Origin: CADEEN01 sp963816315
GTDB lineage: Bacteria; Pseudomonadota; Gammaproteobacteria; Burkholderiales; Burkholderiaceae_C
Assembly (NCBI GenBank): GCA_963816315.1
Contig: CAWFJZ010000029.1
Span: 62,001 to 126,000, forward strand
Direction of reading: 5' to 3'
Length of the DNA stretch: 64,000 nucleotides
Below the pieces are notes generated by a model. The model worked only from the letters and a program-made list of their open reading frames with translations. It was not told the origin of the DNA and ran no database searches. Below are positions 30,823-39,324 of the stretch, one piece after another. Both the position numbers and the translations under genes were made by a program. Every line of letters begins with the position of its first letter. Within the stretch, counting starts at the first letter, position 1.

Positions 30823-32085
30823 AAGTCTTGGTCATCGGCAACGGCGCGCGCGAACACGCGCTGGCGTGGAAGCTGGCGCAGTCGTCGAAGGTGCAGCGCG
30901 TGTACGTCGCGCCCGGCAATGGCGGCACGGCGAGCGACCCGGCGCTGGTCAACGTGCCGATCACCGACCTTGCCGCACTCGCCGACTTTGCGGCGCAGGA
31001 AAAGATCGTGCTCACCGTCGTCGGCCCTGAAGCGCCGCTGGCCGCGGGTGTGGTCGATCTGTTCAAGAGCCGCGGCCTGCGCATTTTCGGCCCGACGCGC
31101 GCCGCGGCGCAGCTCGAAAGCTCGAAGGCCTTTGCCAAAGACTTCATGCAGCGCCACGGCATCCCGACGGCGCATTACGCGGTGTTCAACGACGCGGCCG
31201 CTGCGCACGCGCATGTCGATCAACACGGCGCGCCGATCGTCGTCAAGGCCGACGGCCTGGCGGCGGGCAAGGGCGTCGTCGTTGCGATGACGGCCGACGA
31301 AGCGCATGCGGCGATCGACTTCATGCTGCGCGAGCCGGGCACGGTCGTCATCGAAGAATTCATGGCCGGCGAAGAAGCGAGCTTCATCGTCGTGGCCGAC
31401 GGCAAGACACGCACTCGCGCTGGCGACGAGCCAGGACCACAAGCGCATCGGCGACGGCGACACGGGCCCCAACACCGGCGGCATGGGCGCGTACTCGCCG
31501 GCGCCCGTGGTCACGCCGGCAGTGCACGCGCGTGTGATGCGCGAGGTCATCCAGCCGGCGATCGCCGGCATGGCGGCCGACGGCCATCCGTTCTCCGGCT
31601 TTCTGTATGCGGGCCTGATGATCGACGGCGACGGCAAAGCGCGTGTCGTCGAGTTCAATGCACGTCTGGGAGACCCCGAAGCGCAGGTGCTGTTGATGCG
31701 CCTGAAGAGCGACCTCTACGAACTGCTGATGGCCGCGACCGACGAGCATGGCGCCGGCGTGCGCGACATCGAGCTGCACTGGGACCGCCGCAGCGCGCTC
31801 GGCGTCGTCATGGCGTCTGCCGGCTATCCGGCCAACCCGCGCCTGGGTGACGCCATCACCGGCATCCCGGCCGGCAGCGAAGACATGCACGTCTTCCATG
31901 CGGCGACCAAGAAAAACGCTGCCGGCGACCTCGTCACCAGCGGTGGCCGCGTGCTCACCGTCACCGCGCTCGGTGATCCGCTGCGCGTGGCGCAACAGCA
32001 CGCGTATGCGGCGCTGGCGCCGATCCGTTTCGACGGCATGCAGTTCCGGCACGACATCGGGCACCGGGCGTTGAAGGCGCGATAA
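30819..32085 (+). CDS. purD: phosphoribosylamine-glycine ligase (one frame break)
   Basis: About 421 residues. ATP-grasp enzyme of purine synthesis joining phosphoribosylamine and glycine. Visible segments: VLVIGNGAREHALAWKL, GPEAPLAAGVVD, VVKADGLAAGKGVVVA, and after the break LATSQDHKRIGDGDTGPNTG and EFNARLGDPEAQ. The break is at 31407, where one extra A separates VADGK from HALALATSQDHK; span is 3n+1. Purine synthesis would fail if the break were real, so error is likelier. Coupled to yebC. Confidence 0.95.
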
Positions 32086-32092
32086 GGCATCG

Positions 32093-32728
32093 GTGGCAGT
32101 CGCTCCCCATGAGATCCAGGATCGCGGCGTGCAACTCCAGGGCAGCGCGCTCGCCCGCCGAGTGCTCGAAGCCGCCGGCTGGCAGATCAGGTTCAATGGC
32201 TTGCCGGCCAAGCAAGGTGTGGCCATCGTCTATCCGCACACGTCGAACTGGGATCTGCCGGTGGGGCTGTTCGCCAAATGGGCGCTCGGTTTTTCACCGT
32301 CCTTCTGGAGCAAGGATTCGTTGTTCAAGGTGCCGCTGTTGGGCGCGTGGATACGCTGGGTCGGCGGCGTGCCGGTGGACCGCAAGAGCCCGCGGGGGTT
32401 GGTCGAGCAGATGGTCGAACGTGTGAAGACCGCCAGGCAACAGGATGAGTTCTTCTGGCTGGTGGTCGCACCCGAAGGCACGCGCGGCTATCACGAGCAT
32501 TGGCGCAGCGGCTTCTATCGCGTCGCGCACCAATCCGCCGTGCCGCTGGCGCTGGTGTACTTCGACTATGCAGAAAAAGTGATCGGCTTCGACCGCTTCA
32601 TCCGCTTGAGCGGCGACACCGATGCCGACATGGCGGTGATCGCCGAGTATTTGTCGCACCGCCGCGGCAAGCGGCCCGAGCTGGCCGGGCCGGTGCGCTT
32701 GCCGCCGGCCAAGGGAGGCAGTCAATGA
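32093..32728 (+). CDS. lysophospholipid acyltransferase-family protein
   Basis: 211 residues from a GTG start. The acyltransferase motifs are HTSNWD (HX4D) near residue 49 and VVAPEGTRGY near 122. Family members acylate lysophosphatidate or related lipids at the inner membrane; small forms like this are often of unassigned substrate. Its stop overlaps hemF (ATGA), within the housekeeping operon. Confidence 0.85.
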   Translation: MAVAPHEIQDRGVQLQGSALARRVLEAAGWQIRFNGLPAKQGVAIVYPHTSNWDLPVGLFAKWALGFSPSFWSKDSLFKVPLLGAWIRWVGGVPVDRKSPRGLVEQMVERVKTARQQDEFFWLVVAPEGTRGYHEHWRSGFYRVAHQSAVPLALVYFDYAEKVIGFDRFIRLSGDTDADMAVIAEYLSHRRGKRPELAGPVRLPPAKGGSQ

Positions 32729-33642
32729 GCGATGTCGTCAGCCGTGTGCGCGAGTACCTGCTCGGATTGCAGCAGCGCATCGTCAATGCGCTGGAGGCCG
32801 AAGACGGACAAGGCAAGTTCATTCGCGACGAGTGGAAAAAACCGCCCGAAGAAAAACTGCAGGGCGAGGGCATCACGCGGCTGATGGAAGAGGGCGCGCT
32901 GCTCGAACGCGGCGGCGTCGGCTTCTCGCATGTGCGCGGCCCCGCGCTGCCACCGTCGGCGACGCAGCACCGGCCGGAGTTGGCGGGCGCGCCGTTCGAA
33001 GCGATGGGCGTGTCGCTGGTCTTTCATCCGCGCAACCCGTACGTGCCGACGGTGCACATGAACGTGCGCATGCTCGCTGCCGCGCATGTGGGCCAGGAGC
33101 CGGTGACCTGGTTCGGCGGCGGCATGGACCTGACGCCGTATTACGGCTTCGAAGAAGACGCGGCGCATTTCCACCGCACGAATCGCGACGCACTGGCGCC
33201 GTTCGGCGAGGACAAGTACCGGCGCTTCAAGCAGTGGTGCGACGAGTACTTTTATCTGAAGCACCGCAACGAGCCGCGCGGCATCGGCGGTGTCTTTTTC
33301 GACGACTTTTCGGAAGATGGCTTCGAGCCGAGCTTCGCGATGCAGCGCGCCGTCGGCGATGCGTTTCTCGATGCGTACCTGCCGATCGTGCAGCGCCGCC
33401 GCGACACGCCGTATGGCGAGCGCGAGCGCGACTTTCAGGCCTACCGGCGCGGCCGCTATGTCGAGTTCAATCTGGTCTGGGACCGCGGCACGCTGTTCGG
33501 CCTGCAATCGGGTGGCCGCACCGAAAGCATCCTGATGAGTCTGCCGCCGATCGTGAAGTGGCGCTACGACTGGCAGCCCGCAGTCGGCACGCCGGAGGCG
33601 AAGCTGTACAGCGATTTCCTGAAGCCCCGCGAGTGGATCTGA
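32725..33642 (+). CDS. hemF: oxygen-dependent coproporphyrinogen III oxidase
   Basis: 305 residues from ATG 32725 (SD GGGAGG). Conserved segments: MGVSLVFHPRNPYVPTVHMN, TWFGGGMDLTPYYGFEED, GIGGVFFDDF and RRGRYVEFNLVWDRGTLFGL. It oxidises coproporphyrinogen III to protoporphyrinogen IX in heme synthesis using O2. It overlaps nadD by 10 bases. Confidence 0.97.
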   Translation: MSDVVSRVREYLLGLQQRIVNALEAEDGQGKFIRDEWKKPPEEKLQGEGITRLMEEGALLERGGVGFSHVRGPALPPSATQHRPELAGAPFEAMGVSLVFHPRNPYVPTVHMNVRMLAAAHVGQEPVTWFGGGMDLTPYYGFEEDAAHFHRTNRDALAPFGEDKYRRFKQWCDEYFYLKHRNEPRGIGGVFFDDFSEDGFEPSFAMQRAVGDAFLDAYLPIVQRRRDTPYGERERDFQAYRRGRYVEFNLVWDRGTLFGLQSGGRTESILMSLPPIVKWRYDWQPAVGTPEAKLYSDFLKPREWI

Positions 33643-34220
33643 AACGCCTCGGCCTCTTCGGCGGCACCTTCGATCCGCCGCACAACGCGCATCTGGCGCT
33701 GGCACGCGCGGCACAAGACGCATTCCAGCTCGATGCGTTGCACTGGATTCCCGCCGGCCAGCCGTGGCAGAAGGCACGCACGATCAGCGCTGCCGTGCAC
33801 CGCGAAGCGATGGTGCGCGCGGCTATCGACGGCGAGCCGCGCTTCGTGCTCGACCGCATCGAGACCTTGCGTGCAGGGCCGAGCTTCACGCTCGACACGG
33901 TGCGCGCGCTGCGTTTGCAGCATGCGCAGGCCGAGCTGTTCCTCATCATCGGCGCCGACCAGTACGCCGGCCTGCACACCTGGCGCGACTGGCAGGCGCT
34001 GCTCGCGCTGGTCACACTGGCCGTGGCCAACCGGCCCGGGCCGATGCCAGCGGTGGATGCCGAAGTGCTGCGCACGCCGCACCGCGTCGTGCCGCTGCCG
34101 ATGCTGGACATCTCGGCCACCGACATCCGCGCGCGCGTGGCACGCGGCTTGCCGATCGACTCGCTGGTGCCGCCCGCAGTGGCACGCTATATTGAAACGA
34201 ACACCCTGTATCGGAGCTGA
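33633..34220 (+). CDS. nadD: nicotinate-nucleotide adenylyltransferase
   Basis: 195 residues from GTG 33633, chosen because GLFGGTFDPPHNAHL (nucleotidyltransferase H-x-x-H-type start) begins 6 residues later. Other marks: PAGQPWQK, FLIIGADQYAGLHTW and DISATDIRAR. It makes deamido-NAD from nicotinate mononucleotide. Overlaps hemF, and rsfS starts directly after its stop. Confidence 0.95.
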   Translation: MDLKRLGLFGGTFDPPHNAHLALARAAQDAFQLDALHWIPAGQPWQKARTISAAVHREAMVRAAIDGEPRFVLDRIETLRAGPSFTLDTVRALRLQHAQAELFLIIGADQYAGLHTWRDWQALLALVTLAVANRPGPMPAVDAEVLRTPHRVVPLPMLDISATDIRARVARGLPIDSLVPPAVARYIETNTLYRS

Positions 34221-34733
34221 ATGGACATCCGCAAACTGCAACGCGCCATCGTCGATGGCCTCGAAGACGTGAAGGCGCACGACATCCGCGTCTTCAACAC
34301 CGAGCATCTGTCGCCGCTGTTCGAGCGCGTGATCGTCGCCTCAGGCAACAGCAACCGGCAGACCAAGGCCCTCGCCGCCAGCGTGCGCGACAGCGTCAAG
34401 TCGCGCGACATGCAGGTTTTGCGCACCGAGGGCGAAGACAACGGCGAGTGGATCATCGTCGATTGCGGCGCCGCGGTCGTGCACGTCATGCAGCCGGCGA
34501 TCCGCCAGTACTACAACCTGGAAGAGTTGTGGGGCGACAAGTCGGTGAAGATGAAGCTCGGCGCCGAAGCTGCGCTGCTGCCCAAGGCCTCACCCGACAA
34601 ACCGCCGGCCAGGAAAGTAGCGGCCAAGAAAACGCCGGCGAAAAAGTCTGCTGCGGCAAAGAAGCCGTTCGCGCGCAAGGCGCCGGCCAAGAAGACTGCG
34701 GCGAAGAAGGCCGCACCACGACGCAAGTCATGA
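34221..34733 (+). CDS. rsfS: ribosome silencing factor RsfS with basic tail
   Basis: 170 residues. The first 115 are the RsfS/Iojap domain (DIRVFNTEHLSPLFERVIVA, GEDNGEWIIVDCGAAVVHVM), which binds ribosomal protein L14 and blocks subunit joining. The last 45 residues are a Lys/Ala/Pro tail with KKTPAKKSAAAKK and KKTAAKKAA patterns resembling histone H1-like proteins; this is absent from E. coli RsfS. The position after nadD and before rlmH is the usual one. Confidence 0.95.
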   Translation: MDIRKLQRAIVDGLEDVKAHDIRVFNTEHLSPLFERVIVASGNSNRQTKALAASVRDSVKSRDMQVLRTEGEDNGEWIIVDCGAAVVHVMQPAIRQYYNLEELWGDKSVKMKLGAEAALLPKASPDKPPARKVAAKKTPAKKSAAAKKPFARKAPAKKTAAKKAAPRRKS

Positions 34734-35200
34734 AGCTCGTGCTGGTCGCCGTCGGCCAGCGCCAACCCGCCTGGGCCGATGCGGCCCTAGACGACTTCGC
34801 CAAGCGCTTCCCCGCCGAATGCCGGCTCGAACTGAAGGCCGTCAAGGCCGAGCCGCGCACGAGCGGCAAGACAGCGCAAGGCATGATGGCCGCCGAGGCC
34901 GAGCGCATCGACGCTGCCGTGCCCAAGGGTGCGCGTCGCGTGATCCTCGACGAGCGCGGCGAGCGGCGCACCACCGCGCAGCTCGCCGAACGCCTGCGCT
35001 TCTGGCTCGGCGATGGCCGCGACGTGGCGCTGGTCATCGGCGGGCCCGACGGCCTCGATGCGTCACTCAAAGCCAGCGCCGACGAAACATTGCGCCTCAG
35101 CGATCTGACCTTGCCGCACGCCTTTGCGCGCGTGCTGCTGGCCGAAGCGCTCTACCGCGCATGGTCGCTGCTGAACAACCACCCCTACCACCGCGCGTGA
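34730..35200 (+). CDS. rlmH: 23S rRNA pseudouridine(1915) N3-methyltransferase
   Basis: 156 residues. SPOUT-fold methyltransferase with ILDERGERRTTAQLAERL, VALVIGGPDGLD and the end LLAEALYRAWSLLNNHPYHR, all conserved in RlmH. It methylates pseudouridine 1915 in helix 69 of 23S rRNA on assembled ribosomes. Overlaps rsfS by 4 bases. Confidence 0.97.
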   Translation: MKLVLVAVGQRQPAWADAALDDFAKRFPAECRLELKAVKAEPRTSGKTAQGMMAAEAERIDAAVPKGARRVILDERGERRTTAQLAERLRFWLGDGRDVALVIGGPDGLDASLKASADETLRLSDLTLPHAFARVLLAEALYRAWSLLNNHPYHRA

Positions 35201-35213
35201 GCGCGGGCCGTTC

Positions 35214-35387
35214 CTACAAACCGATCGCTTCCAGCGAGGTATCGATCGTGCTGTGCGGCAGATCGGTGGGCCGTGTCAGGTGCTGGGCCAGCGTGTCGGG
35301 CAGATCGGCCGCGGTGGTGGACCGCACCATGTGCAAGGCGGCCCCCGACAACACCGCGGCGCCGATCAGCATGAGGTAGGTGCGCAT
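35214..35387 (-). CDS. possible 57-residue exported/membrane protein
   Basis: Starts MRTYLMLIGAAVLSGAALHM, a hydrophobic segment followed by a polar tail ending STIDTSLEAIGL. It lies opposite to the surrounding operon, between rlmH and maf. An in-frame start 78 bases upstream exists but adds no hydrophobic sequence. Only the signal-like N-terminus supports it; no family is recognised. Confidence 0.35.
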   Translation of the reverse strand: MRTYLMLIGAAVLSGAALHMVRSTTAADLPDTLAQHLTRPTDLPHSTIDTSLEAIGL

Positions 35388-35667
35388 CGATGGCGCGCAA
35401 ACGCAGCCCTGTCGCGCGTTATCTGCGATCGGCAGATCAGAGATTGTGATCGCGTTGTGCATCAAGCCCTCCCAGCTCTTCGTATCGAGTGAGTTCGGTG
35501 CTGCTTCAGGTCGTGGTCGTTGCGTCCGTCAGCGCCGAGTGCTGCGCATCCTGCGTCGCGCACGGCAGATACATGTGGTGACAATCCACGCCTATAACGG
35601 CTCTGACATCTGCGTGCCGAGGTTTTGGCGCGCACCGAGAACAGCGTCACGCAGCGCGCCGTGCACA
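35388..35667. other. 280-base gap before maf
   Basis: No gene is supported on either strand. Composition is slightly less GC-rich than the neighbours. It should hold the promoter of the possible small minus-strand gene and perhaps one for maf-rng, but I see no clear -35/-10 pair or hairpin. Confidence 0.4.
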
Positions 35668-36321
35668 ATGCGCGCCGCCTGGCGCTGCACGCCGGAGGAG
35701 ACCGTCATCGCATCGTTTGTTTATCTGGCGTCGCAAAGCCCGCGGCGCCGGCAGTTGCTGGCGCAGATCGGTGCCCGACACGAGTTGCTGCTGCCCGATG
35801 CAAGCGAAGACGCCGAAGCGCTGGAAGCGGTGCAGCCACGCGAAGCGCCTGCGGACTACGTGCAGCGCGTGACGCGCGCCAAGCTCGATGCGGCACGGCA
35901 GCGTTTGACAACACGCCGTCTGCCCGCCGCGCCGATCCTGTGCGCCGACACGACCGTGGCGCTGCGCGCGCGCATCCTCGGCAAGCCCGCCGATGCGCAC
36001 GAAGCGCGCGCGATGCTGACGGCGCTGTCGGGCCGCACGCACCAGGTGCTGAGTGCGGTCGCGGTGTGGACGGGCACGCGCCGCATCGAAGCGCAGAGCA
36101 TTTCGCGGGTGCGCTTCGCGGTGCTGCCAGCGCAAGTGATCGATGCCTACATCGACTCCGGCGAGCCCTTCGGCAAGGCCGGCGCCTACGCGATCCAGAG
36201 TGCGTTGGCCGGCTGGATCGAAAACATCGACGGCAGCTACAGCGGCATCATGGGCCTGCCGCTGGCCGAGACCGCGGCGCTGCTGCGGCAGGCGAAAGTC
36301 CAGCACAACCTGTCCGCATAG
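35668..36321 (+). CDS. maf: Maf-family nucleotide pyrophosphatase
   Basis: Up to 217 residues from ATG 35668. Family homology starts at FVYLASQSPRRRQLL; ADTTVAL, GRTHQVLSAVAV, GEPFGKAGAYAIQ and YSGIMGLPL are the conserved Maf/YhdE segments of nucleotide pyrophosphatases acting on non-canonical NTPs. The expected start lies about 13 codons into this reading frame, where GGAGGAG (35694-35700) precedes an ATC, not an ATG. Rng follows 10 bases downstream. Confidence 0.9.
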   Translation: MRAAWRCTPEETVIASFVYLASQSPRRRQLLAQIGARHELLLPDASEDAEALEAVQPREAPADYVQRVTRAKLDAARQRLTTRRLPAAPILCADTTVALRARILGKPADAHEARAMLTALSGRTHQVLSAVAVWTGTRRIEAQSISRVRFAVLPAQVIDAYIDSGEPFGKAGAYAIQSALAGWIENIDGSYSGIMGLPLAETAALLRQAKVQHNLSA

Positions 36322-36331
36322 ACTGCCGGCC

Positions 36332-37818
36332 ATGCCCCTGCAAGACATCCTCATCAACTGGACGCCGCATGAAACGCGCGTCGCCGTCGTCGAAAACGGC
36401 TCGGTGCAGGAGCTGCACCTCGAACGCGCGCTCGAACGCGGGCTCGTCGGCAACATCTACCAGGGCAAGGTGGCGCGCGTGCTGCCCGGCATGCAAAGCG
36501 CGTTCATCGACATCGGGCTCGAACGCGCCGCCTTTCTGCACGTGGCCGATTTGCACAACGGCAACGGCCGCAGCGAAGCGGCGGCCGGCGCGGCGCCGGT
36601 GCCGATCGAGCGCCAGTTGTTCGAAGGCCAGGCGCTGACGGTGCAGGTCGTCAAGGATCCCATCGGCACCAAGGGCGCGCGGCTGTCCACGCAGGTCAGC
36701 ATCGCCGGGCGCATGCTGGTGCACCTGCCGCAGGACAACCACCTCGGCGTCAGCCAGAAGATCGGCTCGCCCGAGTTGCGCGAGCAGTTGCGCGAACGGC
36801 TGGCCACACTTGCCGGCAAGGCCGGCGAGCCCTACACCGGCGGTGGCTTCATCCTGCGCACCAATGCAGAAGAAGCTTCCGACGCCGAGCTCGCCGACGA
36901 CATCGCCTACCTGCGCAAAACCTGGGGCGGCATCCGCGACCGTGCCTTCGCCTCGCCGCCGGGCACGCTGCTGCACCAGGACCTGACGCTGGCCGAGCGC
37001 GTGCTGCGCGATCTGGTGCACGACGAGACGGCCGCGATCCGCATCGACTCGAAGCTGCAGTTCGAACACCTGCGCACCTTCGGCGCCACGTTCACACCGG
37101 GCTCGTTGGCCAAGCTGCGTGCATTACAGCGGCGAGCGGCCGATCTTCGATCTGTTCAACATCGACGAAGAGATCCGCCGCGCGCTGGCGCGGCGGGTCG
37201 ATCTGAAGAGCGGCGGCTACCTGATCATCGACCAGACCGAGGCGCTGACGACGGTGGACGTCAACACCGGCGGCTTTGTCGGCGTGCGCAACTTCGACGA
37301 CACGATCTTCAAGACCAACCTCGAAGCCGCCGGCGCGATCGCGCGCCAACTGCGCCTGCGCAACCTCGGCGGCATCGTCATCGCCGACTTCATCGACATG
37401 ACGCGCGCCGACCACCAGGACAGCGTGCTGGCCGAGTTCCGCAAACAGCTCGCGCGCGACCGCGTGCGCACGACGGTCAGCGGCTTCACGCAACTCGGCC
37501 TGGTCGAGATGACGAGAAAGCGCACCCGCGAGAGCTTGGCCCACATGCTGTGCGAGCCGTGCCCCACTTGCGAAGGCCGCGGCATCCTGAAGACCGCGCG
37601 CAGCGTCTGCTACGACATCCTGCGCGAGGTGCTGCGCGAGGCGCGCCAGTTCGACCCGAAGGAGTTCCGCATCGTCGCCAACGCGTCGGTGGTGGAGATG
37701 CTGCTCGACGAAGAGAGCCAGCACCTCGCCGGCCTGTCGTGAATTCATCGGCAAGCCGATCTCGCTGTCGGTGGAGCCGAGCCTGACGCCGGAGCAGTAC
37801 GACATCGTGCTGCTGTAG
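36332..37818 (+). CDS. rng: ribonuclease G (two frame breaks)
   Basis: About 495 residues in three frames. Start MPLQDILINWTPHETRVAVV; S1 domain with GNIYQGKVARVLPGMQSAFI; after the first break HYSGERPIFDLFNID, TTVDVNTGGFVG (catalytic Asp) and CPTCEGRG (zinc link); after the second break EFIGKPISLSVEP...YDIVLL. Breaks: one extra C near 37118 and one extra T near 37741; span is 3n+2, fitting two inserted bases. RNase G processes the 16S rRNA 5' end and some mRNAs. Last gene of the housekeeping cluster. Confidence 0.93.
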
Positions 37819-38012
37819 CGGGAACGCTGCCGGCGCTTTCTTTGCAGATCGTCGAGTTCGCGCGCGAGCACGGCCGCGTGACCATGGCCGACGCCATCCG
37901 GCTGACTGGGAGCAACCGCAATACGCTCAAGCAGCATCTGCGCTCGCTGGTTGAGCGAGGGCAACTGCGAGTGCGAGGCGCCGGGCGTGGCGTCTGGTAT
38001 GAACTGAGGTAG
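37819..38012 (+). pseudogene. relic of a winged-helix (Fic-type C-terminal) gene
   Basis: Directly after rng an open frame without a proper start reads LQIVEFAREHGRVTMADAIR and then LTGSNRNTLKQHLRSLVERG, ending GRGVWYELR before a TAG at 38010. This is a complete winged-helix domain of the kind found at the C-termini of Fic and related regulators. The rest of the gene is missing, so it is most likely the 3' remnant of an older gene, possibly a second Fic gene. Confidence 0.6.
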
Positions 38013-38048
38013 GACGCTCTTGCAGTTGTTTTATGAAGTCCGAATATC

Positions 38049-38075
38049 CTAAAATAGCGCCCATCGCTGATTTAG
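38049..38075. promoter_or_regulatory. imperfect dyad upstream of fic
   Basis: CTAAAATAGCG-cccat-CGCTGATTTAG, arms matching at 9 of 11 positions, centred 27 bases before the fic start. TAAAAT in the left arm could be a -10 element, with TTGTTT 18 bases upstream as a weak -35. Position suggests an autoregulatory operator (inference). Confidence 0.35.
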
Positions 38076-38088
38076 CTTCCCACGACCG

Positions 38089-39267
38089 ATGAAGCGCTCG
38101 CTGCAAGGCCGTTACTTGAAGGCTGCCACCGCTGGCGAGTCGTTCAAGGCCTTCGTCCCGGCGCCGTTGCCGCCGCGGCCGGCGATCGTCTGGACGCCGG
38201 CGCTGCGCGGCCGCTTCGACGCCGCGCTGGTGGCGCTGGGCCGGCTCGACGCGGTGACCGATCTGCTGCCGAACGCGGCGCTGCTGCTGTACAGCTTCGT
38301 GCGCAAGGAGGCGGTGCTGTCGTCGATGATCGAGGGCACACAATCGTCGCTCGCCGACCTGATGTTGTTCGAACTCGACGAACAGCCCGGCGTGCCGGTG
38401 GACGATGCACGCGAGGTCAGCCGCTACGTGGCGGCACTCGAACATGGCCTGAAGCGCATGCGCGGCGGGTTTCCGCTGTCGCTGCGGCTGATCCGCGAAG
38501 TGCACAAGGTGCTGATGGGCGGCCACGGGCGCGGGGCCAAGCTCACGCCGGGCGAGTTTCGCACCAGCCAGGTCTGGATCGGTGGCACGCGGCCGGGCAA
38601 CGCGGTGTTCGTGCCGCCACCGGCCAACGAGCTGGATGAATGCCTCAAGCTGTTCGAGCGCTTTCTGCACGACATGCCCGAGTCCACGCCATCGCTGGTC
38701 AAGGCGGCGCTGGCCCACGTGCAGTTCGAGACCATCCACCCGTTCCTCGACGGTAACGGGCGGGTCGGCCGCCTGCTGATTGCGCTGCAACTCTCGGCCG
38801 ACGGGCTGATGCGCGAACCGATGCTGTACTCGAGCCTGCATTTCAAGGAGCACCGGCAGACCTACTACGAGTTGCTGAATGCGGTGCGTCTGACGGGCGA
38901 TTGGGAAGCTTGGCTCGAGTTCTTTGCCGATGCCGTGCTGGCGAGCGCCGCCCAGGCCGCTGAATCGGCCAAACGCCTGTTGCAACTGGCGTTGGCCGAT
39001 GGGCAGCAGATCGCCGCGGTGGGCCGCGCCGCAGCGTCGGCGTTGGCCATTCACCAGGCCTTGCAGCGCCGACCCATCGCGACGGCCGCATCGCTGGCCG
39101 CGACCACCGGATTGACACCCGCCACCGTGAACAAGGCGCTGGTTCACCTGGAGCGCCTGGGCGTGGTCGCCGAGCTGACGCGCAAGCTGCGCGGCCGCGT
39201 GTTCAGCTACGCGCGCTATGTCGATATCCTGAACGAAGGCATGGCCTTGCCGGGCCGAAGTTCATGA
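38089..39267 (+). CDS. Fic-family protein with N-terminal inhibitory helix
   Basis: 392 residues. The Fic core HPFLDGNGRVGRLL is near residue 218; upstream SSMIEGT near residue 81 fits the (S/T)xxxE(G/N) inhibitory helix of class II Fic proteins. A C-terminal winged-helix domain (AATTGLTPATVNKALVHLER) follows. Such enzymes transfer AMP, or another phosphate-containing group, to protein hydroxyls, and the helix blocks ATP until released. The C-terminal domain suggests DNA binding or autoregulation. The gene stands alone after the rng cluster with its own putative operator. Confidence 0.9.
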   Translation: MKRSLQGRYLKAATAGESFKAFVPAPLPPRPAIVWTPALRGRFDAALVALGRLDAVTDLLPNAALLLYSFVRKEAVLSSMIEGTQSSLADLMLFELDEQPGVPVDDAREVSRYVAALEHGLKRMRGGFPLSLRLIREVHKVLMGGHGRGAKLTPGEFRTSQVWIGGTRPGNAVFVPPPANELDECLKLFERFLHDMPESTPSLVKAALAHVQFETIHPFLDGNGRVGRLLIALQLSADGLMREPMLYSSLHFKEHRQTYYELLNAVRLTGDWEAWLEFFADAVLASAAQAAESAKRLLQLALADGQQIAAVGRAAASALAIHQALQRRPIATAASLAATTGLTPATVNKALVHLERLGVVAELTRKLRGRVFSYARYVDILNEGMALPGRSS

Positions 39268-39324
39268 GCACAAGCGTGCGATTGACCCTGGCAGGGCGGT
39301 CGGCGTGCAGCCCAAAATCAAAAG

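Noticed and set aside
36332..37818. rng and the other frame-broken genes as true pseudogenes
   Set aside because: Breaks are almost uniformly one extra base, with no stop-codon or missense decay around them, and several genes are normally essential.
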